Positions 45,001 to 53,807 of a stretch of DNA of 64,000 bases are shown piece by piece. The notes under the pieces were generated by a model, which ran no database searches, was not told the origin of the DNA, and worked only from the letters and a program-made list of their open reading frames with translations. Within the stretch, counting starts at the first letter, position 1. Every line of letters begins with the position of its first letter. The DNA comes from Ferrimonas marina (GTDB lineage Bacteria; Pseudomonadota; Gammaproteobacteria; Enterobacterales; Shewanellaceae). The stretch lies in the NCBI RefSeq assembly GCF_900129905.1, contig NZ_FQXG01000002.1, positions 1 through 64,000 on the forward strand. The letters run 5' to 3'. The position numbers and the translations under genes were made by a program.

Positions 45001-45234
45001 CAGACCACGAGCAACGAACGCGCCTGATTCGTTCACTGCTACCTCGGTTACGGTACCGGTAGGTTGGTGCAGGATGGTGATCTTGGCGTCGGTGACCGGC
45101 TGGCCATTGGGGCCCAGGATGGTACCGCGCATGGAGGAGGAGGTTTCGCTTGCTACCGCTTGTCCGGCCAGACCCATGGCCACAGTGAGAGCAAGTGCCA
45201 AGCGGTTAGGCTTGAACATGGTGTTAGGATTCAT
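42085..45234 (-). CDS. Oar-like TonB-dependent outer membrane receptor 2
   Basis: 1049 residues with the same plan as receptor 1: signal peptide ending near AVA, carboxypeptidase-regulatory-like domain, plug (NPKFNSLVVDGIQQNDDFGL) and barrel ending in RYRF. The start at 45234 has AAGGG about ten bases upstream; ATG at 45219 and 45243 are alternatives. The two receptors probably arose by tandem duplication. The ligand cannot be told from sequence. Confidence 0.9.
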   Translation of the reverse strand: MNPNTMFKPNRLALALTVAMGLAGQAVASETSSSMRGTILGPNGQPVTDAKITILHQPTGTVTEVAVNESGAFVARGLRVGGPYTVIVDSEIYQDDYQEGIQLNLGETFNLRSQLRSPSDVERIVVTGSALPYRTVGSNSEFSEQDIANAPGINRDLKDVARQNPLVTIRNDGAMVVAGTNPKFNSLVVDGIQQNDDFGLNNNGYPTLRSPISIDAVEQLQVNINPFSARYGGFSGAQLNAVTKSGTNEVTGSLFFETTSDSLSGDFKDPESGEKSNPPFSEDTYGFTLGMPLIKDKLFFFGSYEKWEADTSSDYGHQGSGAPIEIGVTQEDIDRVHAAAMGYSGLDIGGVGVAPVEEDEKILAKLDWNISDDHRASYTFQQTKGNVTKATNNSSGIAFSSYTYDEVQELTAHAVSLYSDWSNEFSTDLKVSHKNTFKGSNPYNRLNIGSFSVRTDSGDYLNFGTERSRQLNELETDNLEVRFVADYLIGDHNITAGIQYNKLSVFNAYFQDVLGHWSFDSVADFEQGNVGSFTFAASPTGNLYDNVADFDLNTTAFFVEDMWDVTADLRLTAGVRVEHISVDGAITPNDNFYQRYGYYNTETLDGNVIVLPRIGATYTLTDDVTLKGGIGRYSGGQPNVWIANSYQNSGVANGNVYSWDDSWNFDMSVPDQARDLIEGQEPNGVTASLDPDFDLPSDWRASIGVDTSLDFGSLGDDWYFGAEYIYIRTVDGVHWVDLAREDTGKRDFTGRIIYDLPYGDHYDIMLTNSDIDGYSHNVTLGLSKEWDNGIRFSSSYTYSDVQNVNSGTSSTPHSSYMYPMVAEDRNSPVRGPSHYSVPHRIVVNFGYDVELFSGYNTGVNLFYEGRSGNPYSYVYSSYRNGEYGDQSRFQSANSYLAYIPTQEDVDAGRVVFDGGLTADEFFDAIDELGLGKYAGGYAEKGAAESPWVHTLDLRFTQQIPGFMKGHRGELYFDIVNVLNLLNSDWGLDKYVNYGTKELVDFSYDAANDVLTYRPAFPNPDGVIMDTRDYDTIDVNSSRWQMKLGVRYRF

Positions 45235-45270
45235 AGACTTCATTCCCTTATGAACGTCATCCGAAAAAGG

Positions 45271-45288
45271 TTGTAATATTTTTGTAAT
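45271..45288 (+). repeat. Direct repeat TTGTAAT with 11-base period, possible Pho box
   Basis: TTGTAAT occurs at 45271-45277 and 45282-45288, separated by four bases. This resembles the PhoB box pattern CTGTNAT-N4-CTGTNAT with one mismatch per half. It lies between receptor 2 and the phosphatase-fold lipoprotein. The -10 region that should follow at about ten bases is not convincing. Confidence 0.3.
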
Positions 45289-45445
45289 CACCCCTAGGTG
45301 GGCAGCGCCATATTATGCCGTCAATATTTCATTTTTGTTCCGAATGTTAGCGACGTTATTTGCTTTCACACTTCAATAATGTCGTTCAGCGGGGATTAAC
45401 AAAACATTTACCAAGACTGGGTCAGCCCGGAAGGGAAATTCCACT

Positions 45446-46642
45446 ATGTTTGAATCATTAAAACGAACCATAAGCCTATTTGTGATCCTGATCACATTGT
45501 CAGCATGTCACTCAAATATGAAGATTTATCAACCAGATACCCTGAAAATTGCGACATTTAACGTCAGTATGGAAGCAGGAAACTACCTGGCATCGCGACA
45601 GGATCCGCTGCAGCCTGACGCCCTGTTTACCCACCTGGCTTCCGGTAATAACGATCAAATTAAAAACGTTGCCGAGATTATCCAGCGCACCAGACCGGAC
45701 ATTATTCTGCTCAATGAATTTGATTACACCGATAACCCCGAGTTGGGGGTTGAAGCCTTTGTTAAAAACTACTTACAGGTGAGTCAAAATGGGGCTGATT
45801 CTATTAATTATCCCTATTACTATTTAGCTCCGGTCAACACCGGGGTCCCCAGCCCCTTCGACATTGACGGCGATGGCAAGGCCAGCGGCACCGGCGGCGA
45901 TGCCTGGGGCTACGGCCAGTACCCGGGTCAGTACGGCATGGTGGTGCTATCGCGCTTTCCCATCGATAACGACAAGGTACGCAGCTTCCAGCTGTTCCCC
46001 TGGCATCAGATGCCCAATGCCCAGCCTATCCTCAATGCCGATGGCACCCCGTTCTACGACGAAACCACCTGGCAGGGGCTGCGACTCTCCTCCAAGTCTC
46101 ACTGGGTAGTGCCGGTGACCGTGGGTCAACGCAGGGTTGAGATCCTGGCTGCCCACCCGACCCCGCCGGTGTTTGACGGCCCGGAGGATCGCAATGGCGC
46201 ACGCAACTTCGATGAGATCCGCCTGTGGGCAGACTACCTGGACAATCGCGACTACCTGGTGGATGACCAGGGGCAACAAGGTGGGATGGATGAATCTCGG
46301 CGATTTGTGATCTTGGGGGATTACAACGCCTCACCGGTAGAGGGGGACAGCCGCCCAGGTGCCATCGATCAGTTGCTCAGCCATAGCAAGGTTAACGGCG
46401 ACTATATCCCCACCAGTGAGGGCGGCGCCGCCCACAGCCCGGAGAATCCTCATGGCGCCAGCCACACCGCCGGTTGGCGCGCCCGGGTGGACTATGTGCT
46501 GCCCTCCCGTCAAGGCTTTGAGATTGTCGATGGCGGTGTGTTCTGGCCCGCCGCCGGCGAGCCTCTGCACCGCCTGGTGGCCAATCGCCAGGCCTCTTCC
46601 GATCACCGCATGGTGTGGCTGGAGCTGAAGCTCACCGACTAA
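45446..46642 (+). CDS. Secreted endonuclease/exonuclease/phosphatase-family lipoprotein
   Basis: 398 residues. The signal peptide ends in the lipobox LSAC (Cys21). The EEP fold motifs are visible: KIATFNVSMEAGNYLAS near residue 34, PDIILLNEFDYTD near residue 85, GQYGMVVLSRFPI near residue 165, VEILAAHPTPP, VILGDYNASPVEGD near residue 293 and SDHRMVWLELKL at the C-terminus. These supply the metal-binding Asn, Glu, Asp and His. It would hydrolyse phosphodiesters or phosphomonoesters outside the inner membrane. It is divergent from receptor 2 and convergent with bdhA, overlapping by four bases. Confidence 0.88.
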   Translation: MFESLKRTISLFVILITLSACHSNMKIYQPDTLKIATFNVSMEAGNYLASRQDPLQPDALFTHLASGNNDQIKNVAEIIQRTRPDIILLNEFDYTDNPELGVEAFVKNYLQVSQNGADSINYPYYYLAPVNTGVPSPFDIDGDGKASGTGGDAWGYGQYPGQYGMVVLSRFPIDNDKVRSFQLFPWHQMPNAQPILNADGTPFYDETTWQGLRLSSKSHWVVPVTVGQRRVEILAAHPTPPVFDGPEDRNGARNFDEIRLWADYLDNRDYLVDDQGQQGGMDESRRFVILGDYNASPVEGDSRPGAIDQLLSHSKVNGDYIPTSEGGAAHSPENPHGASHTAGWRARVDYVLPSRQGFEIVDGGVFWPAAGEPLHRLVANRQASSDHRMVWLELKLTD

Positions 46643-47400
46643 CGGGCGGTCCAGCCCAGATCCATGGTCAAACTGGCGCCGGTGATGCTGCGGGCATTAT
46701 CGGTGGCCAGGTAAGCCACCATCTGGCCAATCTCCTCAGGCTCAATCAACCGCTTGATGGCGGCGGGGGCCAGCATGATCTCCGCCACTACCTGCTCCGG
46801 TTCCAGGTTATTGTGCGCCGCCTGATCCTGGATCTGTTTGTCCACCAAGGGGGTGCGCACGTACGCCGGACAGACCGCATTGACGGTGATGCCACACTCG
46901 CCCCCCTCCAATGCCGTGGTCTTGGTCAGGCCGATCAGACCATGCTTGGCGGCGATGTAGGCCGATTTAAAGGGCGAGGCCACCAGGCCATGCACCGAGG
47001 CCAGGTTGATCACCCTGCCCCATTGCTGCGCTTTCATATGGGGCCAGCAATGTTTAGTCAGCAAAAACGGCGCGGTCAGCATCACCGAGAGGATGCCATT
47101 CCAGGCGCTCTCATCGAAGGTTTCTATCGGCGAAACATGCTGGAAACCGGCGTTGTTGACCAGGATATCGATTCCCTGCCCCGATGCCGTGAACTCCGCT
47201 ATCAACGCCCGACAGGCTTCGCCATCCGCCAGATCCACCTGGCGAGCCACGCCGCCCAGTTGCGCCGCCAGCGCGGTGATCCCGTCCGGGTCCCGATCCA
47301 CCAGCACCACCTTGTGCCCCGCTTCGGCCAGCGCCTGCGCGACTGCCGCACCAATGCCGGAACCTGCCCCGGTGATCAGGGCCGTACGTTGTGTTGCCAT
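46639..47400 (-). CDS. bdhA: 3-hydroxybutyrate dehydrogenase
   Basis: This 253-residue SDR protein has the cofactor motif TALITGAGSGIGAAVAQAL, the catalytic Tyr-x-x-x-Lys in AYIAAKHGLIGLTKTTALEG, and the segment VCPAYVRTPLVDKQIQDQA that is characteristic of D-3-hydroxybutyrate dehydrogenases. It oxidises 3-hydroxybutyrate to acetoacetate with NAD. The ATG at 47400 has AGGAG upstream; the longer frame to 47454 has no support. It is divergent from a TonB receptor with a shared operator-like palindrome between them. Confidence 0.92.
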   Translation of the reverse strand: MATQRTALITGAGSGIGAAVAQALAEAGHKVVLVDRDPDGITALAAQLGGVARQVDLADGEACRALIAEFTASGQGIDILVNNAGFQHVSPIETFDESAWNGILSVMLTAPFLLTKHCWPHMKAQQWGRVINLASVHGLVASPFKSAYIAAKHGLIGLTKTTALEGGECGITVNAVCPAYVRTPLVDKQIQDQAAHNNLEPEQVVAEIMLAPAAIKRLIEPEEIGQMVAYLATDNARSITGASLTMDLGWTAR

Positions 47401-47456
47401 CTGTTCTCTCCTTAGCCGATGTCCCCACATTGTTGGCCTAATAGGGCCGCACACAC

Positions 47457-47478
47457 ATAGTACTATGGTACGAGTTCA
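47457..47478. promoter_or_regulatory. Imperfect palindrome in the bdhA/TonB receptor divergent region (site A)
   Basis: The core TAGTAC-TATG-GTACGA (47458-47473) is nearly symmetric. A 22-base window matches 18 bases of site B at 53808-53829. It is 57 bases from both start codons (47400 and 47535). Confidence 0.55.
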
Positions 47479-47534
47479 CAAATGTTAAACCGCTGTTAGG
47501 TTTGGGAATGTCTTAACCAATAAGGATTTTGGCT

Positions 47535-49712
47535 ATGCAACGGCAACCCCATACCCTCAGCGCCTGCACCCTGGCAGTGCTGGCCGCTCTGTCCCATCAG
47601 GCCCAGGCGGAAGAGGCCGCCAGCTCCGAGGCGCAATACGAAGGCCTGGAGCGGATCGAAGTGACCGCCCGTCGTCAGGTGGAAACCCTGCAGGAGGTGC
47701 CGGTTGCCGTCACCTCGGTGTCCGATACCGAGATTGAAGCCGCCGGCATCGAGGTGCTCACCGAGATCCAGAAGATCTCCCCCAACACCACGCTGCAGGT
47801 TAGCCGGGGCACCAACACCACTCTGACCGCCTTTATCCGCGGCATCGGCCAGCAGGACCCGCTGTGGGGCTTCGAGCCCGGGGTGGGGATCTACGTCGAT
47901 GATGTCTACATCGCCCGGCCCCAGGGTGCCGTACTCAACGTGTTTGATGTCAGCCGGGTCGAGGTGCTGCGTGGCCCCCAGGGCACCCTGTATGGCAAGA
48001 ACACCATCGGTGGTGCGGTGAAGTATGTCTCCCGCGAGATGCACGGTGACACCGCCTTTGACGTCAAGGCCAGCTACGGCTCTTACAACCAGATGGACCT
48101 TAAGTTCAACGGCCAGACCCCCATCGTCCAGGACCGCTTCTACCTGGGGCTGGGCCTGGCCCGTCTCACCCGGGACGGTTTTGGCGAGTTTCTCGGCCCG
48201 CTCAATGCCGGTGATGAGAACTACAACAAGGACATCTGGGCCGGACGTGTCTCCGCCGAGTGGTACGCCACCGATGACCTTAAGTTCCGCTTAAGCTACG
48301 ACCAGACCCAGGATGACTCCAACGCCAAGGGCGGGCACCGCCTGCTGGAGGGCCCGGCCGGTGAGCCGGTACTGGATGACGTGTACGACTCCCGTGCCGG
48401 CGAACCCACCTTTAACGAGGTCAAGGCTAAAGGTGTGGCCTTCACCGCCAGTTGGGACGCCAGCGCCAACTGGACCGGCAAATACATCTACTCCTGGCGG
48501 GATAACGAAAGCGACACCAACATCGATTTCGACAGCCTTCAGCCCCAATACTTTGACGTACCGGCGGTGTACGACGACTCGCAGCAGACTCACGAACTGC
48601 AGGCCAGCTACGCCGGAGACCGTATCAAGGGCGTGATGGGGCTGTACTACTTTGACGGCGACGCGTGCGGGGCCTACCACGTGATCCTGTCGGATCTGCT
48701 GGGCGTGCCCTTCGATAAGCAGACCGCCGGCTGTACCGATACCCAAAGCTACGCGGCTTACGCCCAGGGTACCTACTACGTGACCGACGCCCTCTCCTTC
48801 ACCCTGGGTGGACGCTACACCAAGGATGAGAAGACCGGCGGTACCACGGTGGATACCAACCAATTCATTGTCTCTGAGTGGGAAAACAGCGCCGACTGGA
48901 CCCAGTTCTCGCCCCGGGCTGGCGTCGAGTACCGCTTCACCAGCGATCTGATGACCTACGCCAGCTACAGCCAGGGCTTCAAGAGCGGCGGCTTTGACCC
49001 CCGTGGCGATCTGTCGGTCAACCCCCAGGCGGACCGCCCCTTCGACCCGGAGATCGTCGATACCTACGAGATCGGGGTGAAGAGCGAGTGGCTGGATAAC
49101 CGCCTGCGCACCAACCTGGCCTGGTTCTACAACGACTACCAGGATATGCAGATCATCGTGGCCTACAGCATCGACACCGATAGCGATGGCGTCGACGACA
49201 CCCCGGTGAACGGGGTCGATAACGCCGGTAAGGCCAGCGCCTGGGGCCTGGAGCTGGAGTCCACCTTGTTGATCACCGAAGGGCTGACCGCGGATCTCAT
49301 CATCGGCTACCTGGATGCGGAGATCGACGAGTGGATCGACGGTGGCGTGGATGTCTCTGACGACCGGGTGGTGTCCAACACCCCGGACTGGACCGGCCGT
49401 TTTGCCCTCAACTACACCCGTAATTTCAGCTTCGGCGACATGGTGTTCACCGGCAGTGCCAACTACCGCGGCGACACCACCATGTTCGAGGTACCGGCGC
49501 CGCTGCTGGACCAGGAAGCCTACACCCTGGTGGATGTGGGTATCACCTGGTACAGCAACAACGGTCACTGGTCGCTGGGGGCCTACGGTAAGAACCTGAC
49601 CGACGAACAGGCCCGGGTGGCTGGCTACAACTTCGAGAACCTGGGCAACACCCTGACCTCCTTCCATATCGATCCCAGAACCTTTACCCTGACCTTGGGT
49701 TACAGCTTCTAA
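47535..49712 (+). CDS. TonB-dependent receptor near bdhA
   Basis: 725 residues. A signal peptide ends near AQA, followed by a TonB-box-like segment (ERIEVTARRQVE), a plug domain (about 55-165, with GIYVDDVYIARPQGAVLNVF and RGPQGTLYGKNTIGG) and a barrel ending in Phe. It belongs to the FecA/BtuB-like branch, unlike the Oar-like pair. The start at 47535 has AAGGA nine bases upstream. Its pairing with bdhA suggests uptake of hydroxybutyrate oligomers or a related compound, which is inference. Confidence 0.9.
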   Translation: MQRQPHTLSACTLAVLAALSHQAQAEEAASSEAQYEGLERIEVTARRQVETLQEVPVAVTSVSDTEIEAAGIEVLTEIQKISPNTTLQVSRGTNTTLTAFIRGIGQQDPLWGFEPGVGIYVDDVYIARPQGAVLNVFDVSRVEVLRGPQGTLYGKNTIGGAVKYVSREMHGDTAFDVKASYGSYNQMDLKFNGQTPIVQDRFYLGLGLARLTRDGFGEFLGPLNAGDENYNKDIWAGRVSAEWYATDDLKFRLSYDQTQDDSNAKGGHRLLEGPAGEPVLDDVYDSRAGEPTFNEVKAKGVAFTASWDASANWTGKYIYSWRDNESDTNIDFDSLQPQYFDVPAVYDDSQQTHELQASYAGDRIKGVMGLYYFDGDACGAYHVILSDLLGVPFDKQTAGCTDTQSYAAYAQGTYYVTDALSFTLGGRYTKDEKTGGTTVDTNQFIVSEWENSADWTQFSPRAGVEYRFTSDLMTYASYSQGFKSGGFDPRGDLSVNPQADRPFDPEIVDTYEIGVKSEWLDNRLRTNLAWFYNDYQDMQIIVAYSIDTDSDGVDDTPVNGVDNAGKASAWGLELESTLLITEGLTADLIIGYLDAEIDEWIDGGVDVSDDRVVSNTPDWTGRFALNYTRNFSFGDMVFTGSANYRGDTTMFEVPAPLLDQEAYTLVDVGITWYSNNGHWSLGAYGKNLTDEQARVAGYNFENLGNTLTSFHIDPRTFTLTLGYSF

Positions 49713-49731
49713 TCCCGGTGTGAGGACCTTG

Positions 49732-49758
49732 GGCCGGTGCCTGGCACCGGCCTCTTTT
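49732..49758 (+). terminator. Terminator after the TonB receptor
   Basis: GGCCGGTGC (49732-49740) pairs with GCACCGGCC (49744-49752), followed by TCTTTT. It lies 20 bases past the receptor stop and before crbR. Confidence 0.8.
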
Positions 49759-49776
49759 AGTGACAAGGAGAGTCCG

Positions 49777-50433
49777 ATGGATCCCATGCGCGTCGCCATC
49801 GCCGACGATCACCCGCTGTTTCGCAGCGCCCTGCTGCAGGCCCTCAAGCAATGCCTGCCCCACTCCCAACTGCACGAAAACGACTCCCTCGCCCAGCTGC
49901 TGGACTGCGCCGGTCAGTATGACGATCTGGAACTGGTGTTTCTGGATCTGCACATGCCCGGCAGTGAGGGGTTCAGTGGCCTGGTCCAGCTGCTCAACAG
50001 CTACCCGGACCTGGTGGTGATCATGGTTTCATCCGAGGATGACCCAGCCATCATGCGCCGGGCCCTGAGCTTTGGTGCCAGCGCCTTTGTGCCCAAGAGT
50101 GCCGACGTTAAAACCATGGCCAGCGCCATCGATACCGTGCTCAACGGCGACAGCTGGCTACCGGAGGGAGCAGCCCAGCAAGGCGAGCCGGACCAAAGCG
50201 ACACCCTGGCCAGCCAACTGGCGCGACTGACGCCGCAACAGCTCAAGGTGCTGTCGATGATCGCCGACGGTCAGCTCAACAAGCAGATTGCCTACGATCT
50301 GAGTATCCAGGAGACCACGGTCAAGCAGCACGTTTCTGCCATCCTGGGTAAGCTTGGGGTCAACAACCGCACCCAGGCTGGCCTGCTCTATCAGCAGGTG
50401 CGCCAATACCAATCGCCTCAGCCCACCGGCTGA
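49777..50433 (+). CDS. crbR: LuxR/NarL-type response regulator, CrbR-like
   Basis: 218 residues. A receiver domain (about 4-120) has acidic residues Asp10/Asp11 and the phosphorylation site Asp57 in FLDLHMPG. A C-terminal helix-turn-helix of the LuxR type (about 150-210) has LTPQQLKVLSMIADGQLNKQ. The start at 49777 has AAGGAG six bases upstream. The neighbouring convergent SLC5-hybrid kinase is of the CrbS type, and CrbS/CrbR pairs control acetate use (acs) in Vibrio and Pseudomonas. The stop codons of the two genes overlap by 16 bases on opposite strands. Confidence 0.8.
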   Translation: MDPMRVAIADDHPLFRSALLQALKQCLPHSQLHENDSLAQLLDCAGQYDDLELVFLDLHMPGSEGFSGLVQLLNSYPDLVVIMVSSEDDPAIMRRALSFGASAFVPKSADVKTMASAIDTVLNGDSWLPEGAAQQGEPDQSDTLASQLARLTPQQLKVLSMIADGQLNKQIAYDLSIQETTVKQHVSAILGKLGVNNRTQAGLLYQQVRQYQSPQPTG

Positions 50434-53400
50434 GGCTGCTCACTCAAGCGCCGGATCTGACGCTTCAGCGCCGGCGCCTTCACCGGCTTGCGCATAAACA
50501 CCCCATCCAGCTCACTGGTAGCCTGACGTACCGACTCCGACGGATCCGCTGACAACACAATGGCCGGCACGGGCTGGCCAAAGGCCTGGCGCAGCTGGGC
50601 GATCAGATCCGTCCCTGTGCCCTGGTCCAGGTGGTAATCCACCACCAGCAAGTCCGGGCACCAGTGCGGTTGTGCCGCCAACTGCTCAAACAGGCTGTCG
50701 CCGTCCGATGCCAGCATAAGATCACAGCCCCAGCTGGACAGCAGCGCCTGCAGTGCCGATAGCACCAGGGGGTCGTTGTCCACCACCACCAGGCGACGGG
50801 TCACCGGCTCCTCGCTGCGGGGGGCCCGGCTCGGCTCCGGACTGTGTTGTGACTGCTGCTTGGGCACCGACAGCTCAAACAGGGTACCGCGACCGGGCTC
50901 GGACCAAAGCTGCAGCGGGCAGGCGATCAGCGCCGAGATGCGCTGGACAATGGCCAGGCCCAGGCCGAGCCCCTCACCGCCCTGGCCCAGCTGTTCAAAC
51001 TCCTCGAATACCAGCTCCTGCTTGTCCTTGGGGATCCCCGGGCCGTTATCCCAGATCTGGATGCCTAGCCGCTCACCCCGGCGTCGTACCCCCAGCAGTA
51101 CCTTGCCCCCTGCCGGGGTATAGCGCACCGCATTGGCCAGCAGGTTCTGCACCGCACGGCGCAGCATCGCCGCATCGCTGTAGGTCCAGGCCTGAGTCGG
51201 CACATAGTGGATCTGCACCTGCCGGGCTTGCCCCTGCAGGCGGAACTCCTCCACCAGGGGCGACAGCATGCTGTCCAGCGAGAATGCCTTGGGCTGGATC
51301 GCCTCTTTGCGCGCATCCAGACGGGAGATCGCCACCAGATCCGCCAGCAACGACTCCACCGCCTCCAGCGAACGCGACATCTGATCCGCCATCTTGGCCA
51401 GCTCCGTGCCCTTGGCCTGCTGGCGCATCAGCGAGGTGAGCAGGGTCAGGGCACTGAACGGCTGCATCAGATCATGACTGGCGGCGGCCAAAAACCGGGT
51501 CTTACTGCGGTTGGCAAGCTCCGCCTCGTGGCGGGCCAACTCCAGCTCCCGGGTGCGCGCCGCCACCCGCTGCTCCAGCTCCTCCTGCTGCTGCACCGCG
51601 TGGGTTACATCGGTGTAGGTGGTGACGTAGCCGCCGCCGGGCATCGGATTGCCCGACAGCTGTAGCACCCGGCCGCTGCGGGTGTGGTGGCGGTGCTGGT
51701 AGGGGTGGCCTTGGCGCATCTTGGCCATACGGCGGCGGATCAGCCCCTCAGGATCGGCCCCGGTCAGCACCCCACGCGCGACATTGAAGCGCAGCAGCGA
51801 TTCCACTGGCAGGCCCGCCCGGATCAGTCCCTCGGGGTAATCCAGCAGCTTGAGGTACTGTCGGTTCCAGCACACCAGCTCCAGCTCGGCATTGACCACC
51901 GCCAGGCCCTGGTCGATGGTATCCACCGCACCGTGCAGTAACTCCCGGTTAAAGGAGAGCATCTGCTGGGCCTCATCCACCAGGTCAACCACCGATGCCA
52001 GCACCGACTCCTGCTGCCGTGCCGCCTCCATCACCATTCGGGTAGAGGCGGCGCCCAGCACACCGGACAGGCGGTGAACACTGGCTTGAACCAGTGCCTC
52101 AGGCGCCGTCTGCTCCGCTTTCAAACCGGCGTATTGCGGCAGCGCAAACAGCGCCTCGGCACTGGCGTCGCCAACAAATCGCGCCACCAGCGCCCGTAAC
52201 TGGCCCACGGAAAAGCGCCGTTCACCGCCTGCCCCCTCCGGTCGGTTACCGACAAAGCGTTGGGCCTGCTGGCTTTGCGCTGGCGAGGGTGGGGATAACC
52301 AGGAGGCCAGCCAGAACCCCACCAGGTTGGCACTAAGAGAGAGCACAATAGCCCGGCTGACCGGGTCCCAATCCTGGCCCCAACCCCAAGGCCAGACCGA
52401 CCAGGGGGTCAGTGCCGGCATCAGCAGCAGTGCCGTCAGACAACCGCAGATCAACGCGGTGATGGCGGCAACGGCGCTGCCACCGCGCCAATACAGCCCC
52501 AGCAGCACCAAGGGGCCGAGCTGAGCCAGCAGCACGAAGGCCAGCATCCCCAGTCCACCCAAGGTTTCCTGCTCACCGATACCGCGGTGAAACAGGTAGG
52601 CCAGCAACAGCAACAGCACAATGCCGCCCTGGCGCCAGCGCTGCAGCAGTGAGCGGAACCGGCCATCCTCCAGCCCCACCCGACGAAACAGCCAGGGCAC
52701 CACCCATTCGTTGGTGAACATGGTGCTCAGTACGATGGAGCCCAGGATCAGCATCCCCGCCGCCGCCGCCAAGCCACCGAGGAAGGCCAACAGGGCCAGG
52801 CCCGGTGCATCCAGTGCCAGCGGCAGAGCCAGGGCGTAGAGATCGGCATTAACCGAGCCCTGGGCAAACAGGGTCTGGCCCCACAGGGCGATGGGCAGAA
52901 CGAAGAGATTGATCAGGATGAGATACAGCGGCAGTTGCCAGCGGGCGGAGCACAACCCATTGGCCGGCTGTGGCCCCACCGCCAGGACATGAAACTGACG
53001 AGGCAGACAGAACAGGGTCAAGGCGCCGATCAGGATCTGGCTGAACACCACGGCCATGGGCACCGGCTGCGTCTGTTGCCACTGCTGCTGCAGCGCCTCC
53101 CAACCTACCGGCTGTTTCAGCATCAGGGTTAAGCCCACCCCCAACACCAGCATCGCCAACAGCTTAAAGCCGCTGCTGAACGCCACCGCCAGCAACAAGG
53201 CCGGGTTGTGCTCGGTGGCCGACAGCTTGCGGGTGCCGACCAGCACCGCAAAGCCACCCATCAGCAGGGCTACCCCCAGCACGGTATCCCAGGCGCCACT
53301 GCTGCCGGTGAGCACATCGAAGGTGTGGCCCACCGAGCGCAGCTGCAATGCCATGTAGGGGATCCCCCCCAGCAGACAGACACCGGTGACCACCCCCGCC

Positions 53401-53750
53401 AGCGGGGCCGAGCGGCCGTAGCGGCCCGCCAGGAAATCCGCCACCGAGGTGACGTTTTGCTGTCGACTGATGCGCGCCATCTTGACCAGCACCGGGTAGC
53501 CCAACACCATCATCAGCATGGTGCCCCAGTACAGCGGCGCGATGGGCCACCCGGTCTGGCTGGCCTGGCCAACGATGCCGTAGAAGGCCCAGCTGGTGCA
53601 GCACACCGCCAGGCACAGGCTGTAGATCCCCGGTCGCTCACTCCAGTTGGGGAAACGCTGCGCCAGGTAGGCCACTACGAAAAACAGGGCCAGGAAGGCG
53701 GCCACCGCCAGTGCCACCCATCCCGGTGACAGCTGCGCCTCAGTCAGCAT
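50418..53750 (-). CDS. crbS: Hybrid histidine kinase with sodium/solute symporter domain, CrbS-like
   Basis: 1110 residues. The N-terminal 500 form an SLC5/SSS membrane domain of about 13 helices (GYPVLVKMARISRQQNVTSV, VADFLAGRYGR). Then come a PAS domain (about 590-700), a HisKA domain with the phospho-acceptor His in FLAAASHDLMQPFSALTLL near residue 780, an HATPase domain (IWDNGPGIP, GLGLGLAIV) and a C-terminal receiver with Asp in LLVVDYHL. This is the CrbS/CbrA-type order; the terminal receiver fits CrbS. Substrate transport and signalling may be combined. Confidence 0.85.
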   Translation of the reverse strand: MLTEAQLSPGWVALAVAAFLALFFVVAYLAQRFPNWSERPGIYSLCLAVCCTSWAFYGIVGQASQTGWPIAPLYWGTMLMMVLGYPVLVKMARISRQQNVTSVADFLAGRYGRSAPLAGVVTGVCLLGGIPYMALQLRSVGHTFDVLTGSSGAWDTVLGVALLMGGFAVLVGTRKLSATEHNPALLLAVAFSSGFKLLAMLVLGVGLTLMLKQPVGWEALQQQWQQTQPVPMAVVFSQILIGALTLFCLPRQFHVLAVGPQPANGLCSARWQLPLYLILINLFVLPIALWGQTLFAQGSVNADLYALALPLALDAPGLALLAFLGGLAAAAGMLILGSIVLSTMFTNEWVVPWLFRRVGLEDGRFRSLLQRWRQGGIVLLLLLAYLFHRGIGEQETLGGLGMLAFVLLAQLGPLVLLGLYWRGGSAVAAITALICGCLTALLLMPALTPWSVWPWGWGQDWDPVSRAIVLSLSANLVGFWLASWLSPPSPAQSQQAQRFVGNRPEGAGGERRFSVGQLRALVARFVGDASAEALFALPQYAGLKAEQTAPEALVQASVHRLSGVLGAASTRMVMEAARQQESVLASVVDLVDEAQQMLSFNRELLHGAVDTIDQGLAVVNAELELVCWNRQYLKLLDYPEGLIRAGLPVESLLRFNVARGVLTGADPEGLIRRRMAKMRQGHPYQHRHHTRSGRVLQLSGNPMPGGGYVTTYTDVTHAVQQQEELEQRVAARTRELELARHEAELANRSKTRFLAAASHDLMQPFSALTLLTSLMRQQAKGTELAKMADQMSRSLEAVESLLADLVAISRLDARKEAIQPKAFSLDSMLSPLVEEFRLQGQARQVQIHYVPTQAWTYSDAAMLRRAVQNLLANAVRYTPAGGKVLLGVRRRGERLGIQIWDNGPGIPKDKQELVFEEFEQLGQGGEGLGLGLAIVQRISALIACPLQLWSEPGRGTLFELSVPKQQSQHSPEPSRAPRSEEPVTRRLVVVDNDPLVLSALQALLSSWGCDLMLASDGDSLFEQLAAQPHWCPDLLVVDYHLDQGTGTDLIAQLRQAFGQPVPAIVLSADPSESVRQATSELDGVFMRKPVKAPALKRQIRRLSEQPQPVG

Positions 53751-53807
53751 CGAAAACCCCTCCTTGGGATTGCTGAAACGCCGCGGACGAATGCCCGATC
53801 TGCGGCG

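Noticed and set aside
48291-49799. Long minus-strand open frame (502 codons) antisense to the TonB receptor near bdhA
   Set aside because: It is a shadow of a receptor gene with clear plug and barrel signatures; no binding site or domain supports it.
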